64,000 bases of DNA, taken from contig NZ_CP018911.1 in the NCBI RefSeq assembly GCF_004000605.1, positions 868,001 through 932,000 of the forward strand, in the 5' to 3' direction. This document shows, one piece after another, positions 49,966-58,346 of the stretch (the stretch's first letter is position 1; each line of letters starts with the position of its first letter). Source of the DNA: Glycocaulis alkaliphilus. Its GTDB lineage: Bacteria; Pseudomonadota; Alphaproteobacteria; Caulobacterales; Maricaulaceae. A program made the translations under genes and the position numbers. The notes beneath the pieces were generated by a model, which worked only from the letters and a program-made list of their open reading frames with translations, did not search any database and was not told the DNA's origin.

Positions 49966-50360
49966 AGGCGCGCCCTTCCATCCTGCTGGCAGTGGCCGCG
50001 GGTGGCGCGCTCGGCGCACTCACCCGCTACGCAGTTGCGCTGGCGCTCGCGGGTGGTGATTTGCCGTGGGGAACGCTGGCAGCCAACGCGTGTGGTTCCC
50101 TGCTGATCGGCCTCTATGCCGGCGCGATGGTGTGCGGGCGGATTAAGCCCGGCCTGGTGCAGCGGCATTTCGTGGTGACGGGATTTTGCGGCGGGTTCAC
50201 CACTTTTTCCATCTTCAGTCTTGAGATTGTTCTGCTTGCCCAGGCGGGTGAGGCGGGTCCGGCCCTTCTCTACCTCGTCCTGTCGATCGTGCTGTGGCTT
50301 GCTGGCGTGGCTGCGGGCTGGAAGCTGGCCGGTGCGCGGTTGCGTCCGGTCCGTCCCTGA
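49962..50360 (+). CDS. crcB: CrcB/Fluc fluoride channel subunit 2
   Basis: A 132-residue, four-helix channel subunit with GGALGALTRYAV, NACGSLLIG and the more typical GFCGGFTTFSIFSLE motif. I took the ATG overlapping the previous stop. Paired CrcB proteins occur in other bacteria and form dual-topology heterodimers; homodimers of each are also possible. Confidence 0.92.
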   Translation: MKARPSILLAVAAGGALGALTRYAVALALAGGDLPWGTLAANACGSLLIGLYAGAMVCGRIKPGLVQRHFVVTGFCGGFTTFSIFSLEIVLLAQAGEAGPALLYLVLSIVLWLAGVAAGWKLAGARLRPVRP

Positions 50361-50420
50361 GCGCCGTCAGCAGAGCGTCCGTCTTGCAGGCGGGCCTGCG
50401 CGGCACTATCCCTTCGCGCC

Positions 50421-51404
50421 ATGAGCAAGGTTGAAATCCGCACCGTGGCCCCCGATGAGGCCGACATTCGCCTCGACCGCTGGTTCAGGCGTCATTTCCC
50501 CCATGTCACGCATGGCGCGCTGGAAAAGCTGCTGCGCACCGGGCAGGTGCGTGTTGATGGCGGACGGGTGAAGGGTAATCACCGGCTGGAGGCGGGTCAG
50601 GAAATCCGCATTCCGCCGCTGCCTGCGCCGGGTGAGGCTGCGCCGCCCAAGACCATCAGCGCCGAGGACAAGGCGTTCGCACGCTCCATGGTGCTCTATG
50701 AGGATGATACGCTCATCGCGCTGAACAAGCCGCCGGGCCTGCCCGTGCAGGGGGGCTCTAAAGTGGTGCGCCATTTGGACGGCCTGCTGGACGCGTTCGG
50801 CACTGGCGACAGGCGCCCGCGCCTCGTCCACCGGCTCGACAAGGATACGTCCGGCGTGATCGTGGTGGCCAAGGGCGCATCACATGCGGCTACGCTGGCG
50901 GCCCTGTTCAAGGGACGTGATCTTGAAAAGACCTATTGGGCGATCGCTCTGGGCATCATGATGCCGCGCGCGGGCGAGATCACCGGCTATATGAAGAAGA
51001 CGGCTTCCACACAGGGCGACCGCGAGCTGATGGTCGCTGCCCGCCATGGCGAGGAAGGCGCGCAATACGCGCTTACCCGCTATGCCACCGCAGATGAGGC
51101 GGGCCGCCGGGCAAGCTGGGTGGTGCTGCGCCCCGAGACGGGCCGGACCCACCAGCTGCGCGTGCATCTGGCCGCTGCCGGTCACGCCATTCAGGGCGAC
51201 GGGAAATATGTGTGTGACGTGCCGCCGCTCGGCGGGGTGTCGCAAAAGCTGCACCTGCATGCGCGCAAACTGGTTATCCCGCGCGAAGGCAAGAAGCCGC
51301 TCGTGCTCGAGGCGCCGCTACCCAAACACATGGCTGACACGTTTGAGGCGCTGGGCTTTGATGCCGGGATGGATATGCGCGCGATAGAGGCCCAGCTGGC
51401 ATGA
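50421..51404 (+). CDS. RluA-family 23S rRNA pseudouridine synthase (RluC-like)
   Basis: A 327-residue enzyme. An S4 RNA-binding domain (residues ~15-70: IRLDRWFRRHFPHVTHGALEKLLRTGQVRVDG) precedes the pseudouridine synthase domain with the catalytic motif RLVHRLDKDTSG (Asp140) and GRTHQLRVHLAAAGHAI. It isomerises uridines in large-subunit rRNA. First gene of an ATGA-linked set leading to the TPR protein, HAD phosphatase and ATP12 chaperone. Confidence 0.92.
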   Translation: MSKVEIRTVAPDEADIRLDRWFRRHFPHVTHGALEKLLRTGQVRVDGGRVKGNHRLEAGQEIRIPPLPAPGEAAPPKTISAEDKAFARSMVLYEDDTLIALNKPPGLPVQGGSKVVRHLDGLLDAFGTGDRRPRLVHRLDKDTSGVIVVAKGASHAATLAALFKGRDLEKTYWAIALGIMMPRAGEITGYMKKTASTQGDRELMVAARHGEEGAQYALTRYATADEAGRRASWVVLRPETGRTHQLRVHLAAAGHAIQGDGKYVCDVPPLGGVSQKLHLHARKLVIPREGKKPLVLEAPLPKHMADTFEALGFDAGMDMRAIEAQLA

Positions 51405-53194
51405 GTGTAACGCTGCAAACCATCTTTGCTGCATACACGGCCCGCAACTATGCGGCTGCCCAAGGCATGATGAACAGCTACCGTGCGGCAAACCCTGAGA
51501 CGGCCCAGTCTGCTCATTTGCAAGGGCTAATCTCCCGCCGTCTCGGAGATATTGACGGTGCTCTGGGGTGGATGCGCCACTCACTGCGTCTCGATCCCGG
51601 CAATCATGAGTATCTCAACAATTATGCCGGGTGCCTGCTTGCCGCGGGGCGGTCGGCCGAGGCAGCAGATGCTTGGAAGCAAGCTGCCAAAGCCCGCCCC
51701 GCTGAGGCGGTTTATGCTGAGGGGCTGGTGAGTGCCCTAAGTGCCAGCGGAGATCACCAGGCCGCCGAGCGCGCTGCGCGAGCGCTGACGGCCGGATCAG
51801 GTGCGTCACGCTCCAATAGCTGGGTAGCGGCAGCAAAAGCGTACTATGCGGCCGGCATGTACCTGGAAGCAATATCGGCTTTTGAAAAGGCGGCCGATCT
51901 TGGCGGCGATCCAGCGTCCTGCCTGGCAGGACGGATCGACGCCCTGGCTCTGATGGACAGGACGGACGAACTTGCCGCGATGCTGGACGAACAGCCGGCA
52001 TCGCTTCGCGGCCATGTCTCTGTGCAGTCGGCTTGCGCCCGTGCGACATTCCTTGCCGGCAAGCCGAGCGACGCTGTCCGGATGTTTCAAGATATCTGGT
52101 CGCGCCAGGCAACCATCAGTACTTTCCGCGATCTCGCGCAGGCCTTGTGGACGGCTGGCAAGACAGAAGAGTTTGAAGCCCTCATTGAGTCCGTCGCGAG
52201 AACCGGGGATCCCGCTTTCGTAGCGGTAGCTGCTGACTGCCTTTACCAGATCGATCGTCATGCCGACGCGCTTGCGCTGCTGGCGCGATTACCCGAGGCA
52301 TCGCTGGCGAGTCCCCAGATCGCCGGCCTGAGGGCTATTGTGCTTCAGGGCATGGGTGAGGGCGAACAGTCGCTTGAACTTGCGCGTATCGACTATGCGG
52401 CCCGGCCGCACGATAGCGGCTGCGCGACAAATCTTGTTGTTTCACTGCTGATGACCGGGGCCTACGGCGAGGCCGATGAGCTTATATCGAAGTTCCGCTC
52501 ACGCTACCCGCTGGACCAAGGCTGGCTGGCCTATCAGGCAACGCTATGGCGTCTGACTGACAATCCGCAATATCGCAAGCTCTACGACTATGAGCGGTTT
52601 GTGAGAGCTTACCACCTGCCGGGCTGCGACGGTTATCCCGATGGCGAAAGCCTGAACTCGGCATTGAAAAGCGTGCTTGAGGCACGTCACGTCCTGGCCC
52701 GCAGCCCATTCAACCAGTCTCTTCGCAACGGGATACAGACACCGCGAAGCCTCTTGTGTGATCCGTCTCCGGCTGTCAGGGCCTACCTCTCCGCTCTTAG
52801 AGGGCCCATCTCCCAGTATCTGAACGAGATCGGACGTGACAAAAACCATGAATTGACCTGCCGCAATACCGGCAAGTTCCGCCTGTCAGGGTGCTGGTCT
52901 GTCAGGTTGTATGGCGGTGGCCGCCATGTGAACCATTTTCATCCGGCAGGCTGGATCAGCTCGGCCTATTATGTCGATGTCCCAAGCAGCACGGTCAGTG
53001 GTGATCGCAAGGAGGGCTGCATCAAGTTTGGAGAACCGTCGTTCAAAACGGCGCGGCCGGCACCCGCTGAACACTGGGTGAGGCCCTCTCCCGGATTGGT
53101 GGTGCTGTTCCCGTCGTATATGTGGCACGGCACCGAGCCAATTCTTGCAGGCGAGAGCCGCATGACCGCCCCGTTTGATGTTGTACCCGAATGA
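51401..53194 (+). CDS. TPR-repeat protein with a C-terminal 2OG-Fe(II) oxygenase-like domain
   Basis: A 597-residue cytoplasmic protein without a signal peptide. Residues ~30-370 are degenerate tetratricopeptide-like helices (for example LDPGNHEYLNNYAGCLLAAGRSAEAADAW). The last ~130 residues resemble the Pfam 2OG-Fe(II) oxygenase family found behind TPRs: HVNHFHPAGWISSAYYVDVP (H512, H514) and LVVLFPSYMWHGTEPI (H576) would bind iron, and a late Arg in GESRMT would bind 2-oxoglutarate. A canonical HxD pair is not clear, so activity is uncertain. It overlaps both neighbours by ATGA. The hydroxylation target is unknown. Confidence 0.75.
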   Translation: MSVTLQTIFAAYTARNYAAAQGMMNSYRAANPETAQSAHLQGLISRRLGDIDGALGWMRHSLRLDPGNHEYLNNYAGCLLAAGRSAEAADAWKQAAKARPAEAVYAEGLVSALSASGDHQAAERAARALTAGSGASRSNSWVAAAKAYYAAGMYLEAISAFEKAADLGGDPASCLAGRIDALALMDRTDELAAMLDEQPASLRGHVSVQSACARATFLAGKPSDAVRMFQDIWSRQATISTFRDLAQALWTAGKTEEFEALIESVARTGDPAFVAVAADCLYQIDRHADALALLARLPEASLASPQIAGLRAIVLQGMGEGEQSLELARIDYAARPHDSGCATNLVVSLLMTGAYGEADELISKFRSRYPLDQGWLAYQATLWRLTDNPQYRKLYDYERFVRAYHLPGCDGYPDGESLNSALKSVLEARHVLARSPFNQSLRNGIQTPRSLLCDPSPAVRAYLSALRGPISQYLNEIGRDKNHELTCRNTGKFRLSGCWSVRLYGGGRHVNHFHPAGWISSAYYVDVPSSTVSGDRKEGCIKFGEPSFKTARPAPAEHWVRPSPGLVVLFPSYMWHGTEPILAGESRMTAPFDVVPE

Positions 53195-53883
53195 ATACCC
53201 TGAAACTTGCCGTGTTCGATGTCGATGGCACGCTCATAGACAGCCGGGAGATCATCCACCGGGCGATGGACCGTGCCTTCACGCGCGCCGGACTTGGCGA
53301 GATGCCCTATGACCGGGTGCGCACCATTGTAGGCCTTGAGCTGTCAGAGGCCATTGGCCGTCTCGCACCGGCGGACATTGGCCATGAGCGCCTCTTGCTC
53401 CTGTGCAATTACTACAAGGAAGCCTTTGTCGAGCAGCGCGCTGATCCCGGCTTTGAGGAGCCGCTTTATGCGGGCGCGCTGGAGACGCTGGAGCGTCTGA
53501 GCGATGAGGGCTGGCTGCTGGGCGTCGCCACCGGCAAGGCGCGCAGAGGGCTCGACATCGTATTTGGCCATCATGGCCTGCATCGCTATTTCCAGACCCT
53601 GCAGACCGTCGATCACGGCGTCGGCAAGCCCAATCCGCGCATGGTGCTCGACGCGATGGCCGAAACTGGCGCGCGCCCGGAAGAAACGGTTGTGATCGGC
53701 GATACGAGCTTTGACATGCTCATGGCCCGTTCTGCGGGCACGACTGCCCTTGGGGTAAGCTGGGGCTTTCATACAGCAGATGAAATTGCCTCTGGCGGTG
53801 CCCATGAGATTCACGACAGCTACGACACGCTCAATGGCGCATTGAGCCGGTTTGTGCCGGCGGGGGAAGAGGTTTCACGATGA
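53191..53883 (+). CDS. HAD-superfamily phosphatase (phosphoglycolate phosphatase-like)
   Basis: A 230-residue hydrolase. Motif I FDVDGTLID has nucleophile D10 and acid/base D12; motif II GVATGKARRG; the later motif VIGDTSFDMLMARSAG binds magnesium. The alpha-helical cap of subclass IA lies between. The substrate is uncertain (phosphoglycolate or another small phosphate ester). It overlaps the TPR gene and the ATP12 gene by four bases each; its pairing with a pseudouridine synthase and ATP12 chaperone recurs in alphaproteobacteria. Confidence 0.88.
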   Translation: MNTLKLAVFDVDGTLIDSREIIHRAMDRAFTRAGLGEMPYDRVRTIVGLELSEAIGRLAPADIGHERLLLLCNYYKEAFVEQRADPGFEEPLYAGALETLERLSDEGWLLGVATGKARRGLDIVFGHHGLHRYFQTLQTVDHGVGKPNPRMVLDAMAETGARPEETVVIGDTSFDMLMARSAGTTALGVSWGFHTADEIASGGAHEIHDSYDTLNGALSRFVPAGEEVSR

Positions 53884-54620
53884 GCATGTCCAAGGCGAAG
53901 GCGGAAAACCGCCCTTTGCCCAAGCGTTTCTATTCCGAGGCCAGCGCGGGGCCTTCGGGCGATGGCTGGGCCATACTTCTTGACGGCCGCCCGGTGAAAA
54001 CGCCTGAGCGCCATGTGCTGGCAGCTCCTTGCGAGACGCTGGCCGTGGAGATGGCGGCTGAGTGGGATGCGCAAGCCAAACATATTGATCCTTTCACCAT
54101 GCCGCTGACCCGGCTGGCTCATGTGGCTATTGACCGTATGGAAGCGGCGCGCGCGGCCGCGGCAGAGGAAATTGTCCGGTTTGCGGGAACAGACCTCTTG
54201 TCCCATCGCAGTGACGATCCTGAGCTTGCTGCCCGCCAGGCCGCTGGCTGGGACCCGCTGCTGGAATGGTCTGCAAAGGCGCTGGAAGCCCCGCTGAAGA
54301 GCGCGGCGACACTGTTGGCACTAGAGCAGCCGGAGGCCTCTCTGGCCGCTCTGCGGGCCCGTGCGGGCGCGCTGGACAACTGGCGGCTGACGGCACTGAC
54401 CAGCGCTGTCCCCCTTCTGGGGTCTGCCGTGCTCGGTTTTGCGCTGCTCGAAGCCGAGATCGATGGCGAGCTGGCTTACATGCTTTCGCGGCTGGATGAG
54501 GACTATCAGGCCGAGCGCTGGGGCGAGGACAGCGAAGCCGCCGAGGCCGCCGCCAACCGCAAGCGTGACCTTCTTGCCTGCGAGCGCGTGTTCCGCCTGC
54601 TGGATGAAGCAGACGTTTAG
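53880..54620 (+). CDS. ATP12-family F1-ATPase assembly chaperone
   Basis: A 246-residue protein with the ATP12 features RPLPKRFYSEASAG, DGWAILLDGRPVKTPERHVLAAP, AEWDAQAKHIDPFTMPLTRLAH and RFAGTDLLSHRSDD. In mitochondria and alphaproteobacteria ATP12 binds free F1 alpha subunit before hexamer assembly. It ends the pseudouridine synthase operon. Confidence 0.92.
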   Translation: MSMSKAKAENRPLPKRFYSEASAGPSGDGWAILLDGRPVKTPERHVLAAPCETLAVEMAAEWDAQAKHIDPFTMPLTRLAHVAIDRMEAARAAAAEEIVRFAGTDLLSHRSDDPELAARQAAGWDPLLEWSAKALEAPLKSAATLLALEQPEASLAALRARAGALDNWRLTALTSAVPLLGSAVLGFALLEAEIDGELAYMLSRLDEDYQAERWGEDSEAAEAAANRKRDLLACERVFRLLDEADV

Positions 54621-54670
54621 ACTTCCTTCATCGGCCGCAACGATGCTTGGCGCAGATTTGCACCGGGATA

Positions 54671-55123
54671 ATGGCCATGAAGCCTGTTCAGCTCTTTCTT
54701 GCGAGCCTTCTCGCGCTGACCGCCGCTGCCGTGGCGCAGGCCCAGTCGCGCGGGTTTGAGGTGCCAGCCGACCATACCGCGCTGATTCGCCTGCCGGGCG
54801 ATGCCGCCGCCATTGTAATTGGTAATCCCAATATAGCCGACGCGACGCTCTATGATGCGCGTACCATCTTCGTGACGGGCCGTGTGTTCGGCCGAACCAA
54901 CATGATCGCGCTCGATGATAATGGCCGGGTGCTCTACACCTCGGACCTGCTGGTCACCCAGTCGGGCCGGGGCAGCGTCCAGGTTTTCCGCAATACCGAA
55001 CGCCACAGTTATGTGTGTGCGCCGGAATGCCAGGCCGTGCCAGTGATCGGGGATGCATCGGACTGGTTCTCCGGCGTGTCGGGCCAGCAGGCCAACCGTA
55101 CGGCGGTTGGTGGCGGGCGTTAG
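54671..55123 (+). CDS. Secretin N-terminal-domain protein (pilus assembly, CpaC N-domain-like)
   Basis: A ~150-residue exported protein. The signal peptide (LFLASLLALTAAAVAQAQ) leads to ~80 residues FEVPADHTALIRLPGDAAAIVIGNPNIADATLYDARTIFVTGRVFGRTNMIALDDNGR, the N0/N1-like domain that precedes the secretin in CpaC/RcpA. A short Cys-bearing tail follows (CAPECQ). It resembles the N-terminal part of CpaC at 58343. I took ATG at MAMKPVQLF; a TTG lies eight codons upstream. Its TAG stop coincides with the start of repeat copy 2. Confidence 0.8.
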   Translation: MAMKPVQLFLASLLALTAAAVAQAQSRGFEVPADHTALIRLPGDAAAIVIGNPNIADATLYDARTIFVTGRVFGRTNMIALDDNGRVLYTSDLLVTQSGRGSVQVFRNTERHSYVCAPECQAVPVIGDASDWFSGVSGQQANRTAVGGGR

Positions 55124-55454
55124 GGCCTGTACTCATAAAGGTTTCGGGCCCCGGAGCGAACTTTGGTTCGCTCCGACTCTTTGCTAAGTGAGGCAAGCGG
55201 CTTGCAGTCGCTTGCCGGGGCGTAGCGGATTTGGTGCCTGACAAGGAGAGACGGCCGCCGTGGAGCACTCCTCCACAAGGCCGGCTCGACGCCGTCAGGG
55301 AGAAAATCCGCCGCGCTCGATAAGAGTATGGCGAAAATCGCCCACTATTACGTCGCAGCCCCTCGAAAGGGGGATGCCCTTCCTTGGGGCCTGCTCCTGA
55401 TATTGAACGATTTTCGCGCATATCACGCTCCAAACCCTTTGTGAGGACAGGCCC
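55123..55454. mobile_element. 332-bp structured repeat, copy 2 (MITE-like)
   Basis: Same length, orientation and termini as copy 1 at 4314-4645. Changes keep the hairpins: in the second stem a C-to-T change turns a G-C into a G-T pair, and in the third hairpin both changes are in the loop. The left flank is TTAG (55120-55123), again supplying the stop of the upstream gene; the right flank CTCG does not match, so the target duplication is imperfect or lost. It separates the secretin-N-domain gene from the TadE-like gene. Confidence 0.8.
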
Positions 55455-55548
55455 TCGACATCACGCTTTCTTAACCAGGTTTTTTCACCGCGAATTAAGC
55501 GCGCTGCGCGATACTGCCGCCAGTGCAGTCTTGCGGGGAGATCGCAGC

Positions 55549-56094
55549 GTGTTTCTGAAGAGTCCGGTTAAGCGCCTCGCCAGGCGGATGGCAGACGACA
55601 AGAAGGGCGCGACGGCCGTCGAGTTCGCAATGGTTGCGCTGCCATTCCTTGTTCTGCTGGGCGCCATTATCGAAACCGCCCTCATCTTTTTTGCCGGCAT
55701 GATGATGGAGCACGGGCTGTCGCAATCGGCCCGCGAGATACGCACCGGACAGCTCCAGCTGGCAGGCGGCTCGCCAGAGGCGTTCAGAAACTCTGTCTGC
55801 AGCCGCTCGGCGGGTTTGCTGCGGTGTGAGCGTTTACGCATTGATGTGCGCACGCTGGAAAGCTTTGGCGGCGCGACCTCCCTGCCAGTCGACGAAAACG
55901 GGATGGTCGATGTCGGCGAGATCAGCTTCCTGCCCGGTAATCCGGGCGAGATAGTGCTGGTGCGGGCCTATTATGACTGGCCGCTTATCGTCCCCAATCT
56001 GGGGCTGGGGCTTGCGAACATGGCGGGCAATCGCCGGCTTCTGACGGCGACCGCCGCGTTCCGCAACGAGCCGTTCCAGGAGGCGCTGCAATGA
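55549..56094 (+). CDS. TadE-like pseudopilin
   Basis: A 181-residue protein. A short basic leader ends in DDKKGATAVEFAMVALPFLVLLGAIIETALIFF, the prepilin-like processing region with the conserved Glu at +5 and one membrane helix; the rest is periplasmic with a Cys pair (CSRSAGLLRCE). TadE proteins are processed by the CpaA/TadV peptidase and help Flp pilus assembly. GTG start with SD GGGGAG; the open frame extends upstream into the repeat, which I treat as non-coding. Overlaps the next gene by ATGA. Confidence 0.85.
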   Translation: MFLKSPVKRLARRMADDKKGATAVEFAMVALPFLVLLGAIIETALIFFAGMMMEHGLSQSAREIRTGQLQLAGGSPEAFRNSVCSRSAGLLRCERLRIDVRTLESFGGATSLPVDENGMVDVGEISFLPGNPGEIVLVRAYYDWPLIVPNLGLGLANMAGNRRLLTATAAFRNEPFQEALQ

Positions 56095-56810
56095 TGGCCT
56101 TCAAGCTGATTTCAACACTTGCTGCGGACCGCCGGGGTGTGTCGGCAGTGGAGTTTGCGTTGATAGCGCCATTGCTGATCACGCTCTATGTGGGGATCGT
56201 CCAGCTTACGCTCGGCCTGTCTGCTGACCGCAAGCTGACAGCGGCTGCGAGCACGATTGCGGACCTGGTCGCCCAATCTGACATTGTGAACGATGTGGCG
56301 TTCGGCGACATCCTGGCTGCGGGGGAGGCTGTCATGCAGCCTTATTCGACGGCCAACCTGGTTGTGCGCGTCTCATCGCTGAGCGCCGATGCGCAGGGCA
56401 ACCCGTCACTTGAATGGAGCCAGGGCAGGGGCACCAATCCACGCGCCGCCGGTGATCTGCCGCCTTTGCCAGCTGGCGTGCTGTTGCCCGGTGGCGGCGT
56501 TGTCGTCGTGGAAGCCGACTACACCTATCACACACCGCTGTCGGGAAGCGGGCTTGGCCAGTTCAATCTGACCGAAACCGTCTATATGCGGCCCCGCCGC
56601 GTCGGGTTCGTCAGTGGCGAGTGGCAACCTGATGAACCGCAGGATCCGGGAAGTGGCGGCGGATCGGGCACTGGAAGTGACTCAGGCGGCGGCAATGATT
56701 CCACACCGTCCCCTGAGCCAGACCCTGCTCCTGCTCCAGAGCCAGAGCCAGAGCCGGCCCCCAATCAGTGCCGCTATACCGGCATTCTCGCTATCTTGTT
56801 CTGCCGTTAA
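56091..56810 (+). CDS. TadE/TadF-like pseudopilin with Gly/Ser- and Pro/Glu-rich tail
   Basis: A 239-residue protein with DRRGVSAVEFALIAPLLITLYVGIVQL as the pseudopilin-type segment (conserved Glu), a periplasmic domain, then a low-complexity tail: GSGGGSGTGSDSGGGND followed by PSPEPDPAPAPEPEPEPAP, then NQCRYTGILAILFC. The tail could span peptidoglycan or serve as a flexible linker. SD AGGAGG before an ATG-ATG start; either codon may be used. Co-translated with the preceding gene. Confidence 0.82.
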   Translation: MMAFKLISTLAADRRGVSAVEFALIAPLLITLYVGIVQLTLGLSADRKLTAAASTIADLVAQSDIVNDVAFGDILAAGEAVMQPYSTANLVVRVSSLSADAQGNPSLEWSQGRGTNPRAAGDLPPLPAGVLLPGGGVVVVEADYTYHTPLSGSGLGQFNLTETVYMRPRRVGFVSGEWQPDEPQDPGSGGGSGTGSDSGGGNDSTPSPEPDPAPAPEPEPEPAPNQCRYTGILAILFCR

Positions 56811-56897
56811 CATAGCGGGCGAGGGCATCGGCCCGGCGCGCCATGCACCCAATCTTAAGCCTGTTATGATGGTCTGGCCGTCTCAGGAACTGAAGAT

Positions 56898-57413
56898 GTG
56901 CCGGGCGTGATGCTGATCTATTTTTGCGTGAGTGCTGCAATTCTGCTCACCCTTCTGGCCGCGCTGGAAGACGTGCGGCGCTTCACAATCTCCAACTGGA
57001 TACCCGGCGCACTGATTGTTCTCTGGCTGGTGTATGTGCCCTTCTCCGGGCTCAGCTGGCAGGGCGCTGGCCTTAACCTGCTCACAGGGGTTGGCGTGCT
57101 GGCGCTGATGATGGCGCTGTGGATGCCGGGCTGGCTCGGCGGCGGTGACGCCAAGCTGATTGCCGCGCTCGCCCTCTGGTTTGGCTGGCCGTCCGTTCTC
57201 ACCTTCCTGCTTCTGGCGATGATCTGCGGCGGCGTTCTGGCGGCGGCATTGCTGGCCGCGCGCCGCTTCGCGCCGGCGCTGCCCATGTCGCCTGAGCGCC
57301 TTGCCGCCAGCCCGCTGGCGCATGGGGCGCCTGTACCCTATGGCGTGGCCATAGCGGGCGGGATGCTCTGGGCGTTGCCGCATTCCCCGCTGATGGCGGC
57401 GTTTGCCGGTTAA
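56898..57413 (+). CDS. cpaA: Prepilin peptidase CpaA/TadV
   Basis: A 171-residue inner-membrane aspartic protease that removes leaders from Flp-type pilin and pseudopilins. Active-site Asp residues sit in LEDVRRFTISN and in GGGDAKLIAALALWFG (GxGD motif); about six hydrophobic segments. The N-terminal methylase domain of PilD-type enzymes is absent, as usual in Tad loci. GTG at 56898, GTG at 56907 or ATG at 56910 could be the start. An 87-bp gap follows the TadE-like gene. Confidence 0.9.
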   Translation: MPGVMLIYFCVSAAILLTLLAALEDVRRFTISNWIPGALIVLWLVYVPFSGLSWQGAGLNLLTGVGVLALMMALWMPGWLGGGDAKLIAALALWFGWPSVLTFLLLAMICGGVLAAALLAARRFAPALPMSPERLAASPLAHGAPVPYGVAIAGGMLWALPHSPLMAAFAG

Positions 57414-57430
57414 CGTCTCAGTGACCGAAC

Positions 57431-57445
57431 TGGCACATTCCCTGC
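57431..57445 (+). promoter_or_regulatory. Candidate sigma54 promoter upstream of cpaB
   Basis: TGGCACATTCCCTGC has the GG and GC of a -24/-12 element 10 bp apart and the full TGGCAC. It lies about 100 bp before cpaB. A CtrA-like TTAA-N7-TTGA follows at 57471-57485. Both rest on pattern matching only. Confidence 0.35.
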
Positions 57446-57545
57446 GCGGGACATATCCCATCGCCGATAATTAACGCGGCCTTGAGGTTTTGCCGGTGAA
57501 ATCAGGCACAACTGCCTTTTCGCGCCGAGGGATCCGCGAGCTGCC

Positions 57546-58346
57546 ATGAACGCCACCCGTATAGCCATTCTCGTCGCTGCCGGTCTGGCCGCAATCGTTG
57601 CGGCCTTCTTCGTGCGTAACGCCATGCAGCCGCAGGTGATCGAGCGCACGGTAACAGAAGCCCCTGTGGCGGAAGCACCTGCCGTCAGGGTGCTGGCAGC
57701 GCGCTCTGATCTGGCCATGGGCCGGCGCGTGGCGCCCGGCGACCTCTACTGGCAGCCCTGGCCCGAAGAGGCCATCTCGCCCACCTATATCCGCGAATCA
57801 GCTGACCGCGAGGCAGTGAACAGGCTCGCAGGTTCGGTTGTGCGCGCTGCCATCGCGCAAGGAGAGCCGATAACAGAGCGCCGGCTGGTGGCGCCCGGCT
57901 CCAGTGGCTTCATGGCTGCGGTAATTTCGCCCGGCATGCGCGCGATTGCCGTGCCGACATCGGCTCGCGCCGGCGCTGGCGGCTTCATCCTGCCCAATGA
58001 CCGGGTTGACCTGATTGTGACGACGCAGGGCGAGCACAACAGCTTTTCCGCGCAAACCCTGCTGGAAAACGTACGTGTTCTGGCGATTGACCAGTCCTTC
58101 TCCGAGGATGGTTCGGGCGCGGTGGTTGGCTCCACCGCCACGCTGGAAGTGACACCCGCTCAGGCGCGCGTGGCCGCTCAGGCTATCGCGGGCGGAACGC
58201 TCACGCTCTCGCTGCGCAGCCTTTCCGATGCAGACGAACCATCTGCCGAAGCGGGGGAAGTCACCGAAGGCGGGCAGCGCGTGGTGCGCGTTTTCCGTTA
58301 CGGGCGTGAGGAGCGTGTAGCGCTCAGCGCGCGGGGAGGGGAATGA
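57546..58346 (+). CDS. cpaB: Flp pilus assembly protein CpaB/RcpC
   Basis: A 266-residue protein with an N-terminal membrane anchor (residues ~5-25) and a periplasmic SAF-type region starting VRVLAARSDLAMGRRVAPGDL, then GMRAIAVPTSARAGAGGFILPNDRVDLIVT. It links the secretin to the inner-membrane parts of the Tad machine. It overlaps cpaC by four bases. Confidence 0.9.
   Translation: MNATRIAILVAAGLAAIVAAFFVRNAMQPQVIERTVTEAPVAEAPAVRVLAARSDLAMGRRVAPGDLYWQPWPEEAISPTYIRESADREAVNRLAGSVVRAAIAQGEPITERRLVAPGSSGFMAAVISPGMRAIAVPTSARAGAGGFILPNDRVDLIVTTQGEHNSFSAQTLLENVRVLAIDQSFSEDGSGAVVGSTATLEVTPAQARVAAQAIAGGTLTLSLRSLSDADEPSAEAGEVTEGGQRVVRVFRYGREERVALSARGGE

Noticed and set aside
55384-55548. N-terminal extension of the TadE-like protein into the repeat
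   Set aside because: The extension is read through the terminal part of repeat copy 2 and has no homology to TadE; the GTG at 55549 has a good SD.
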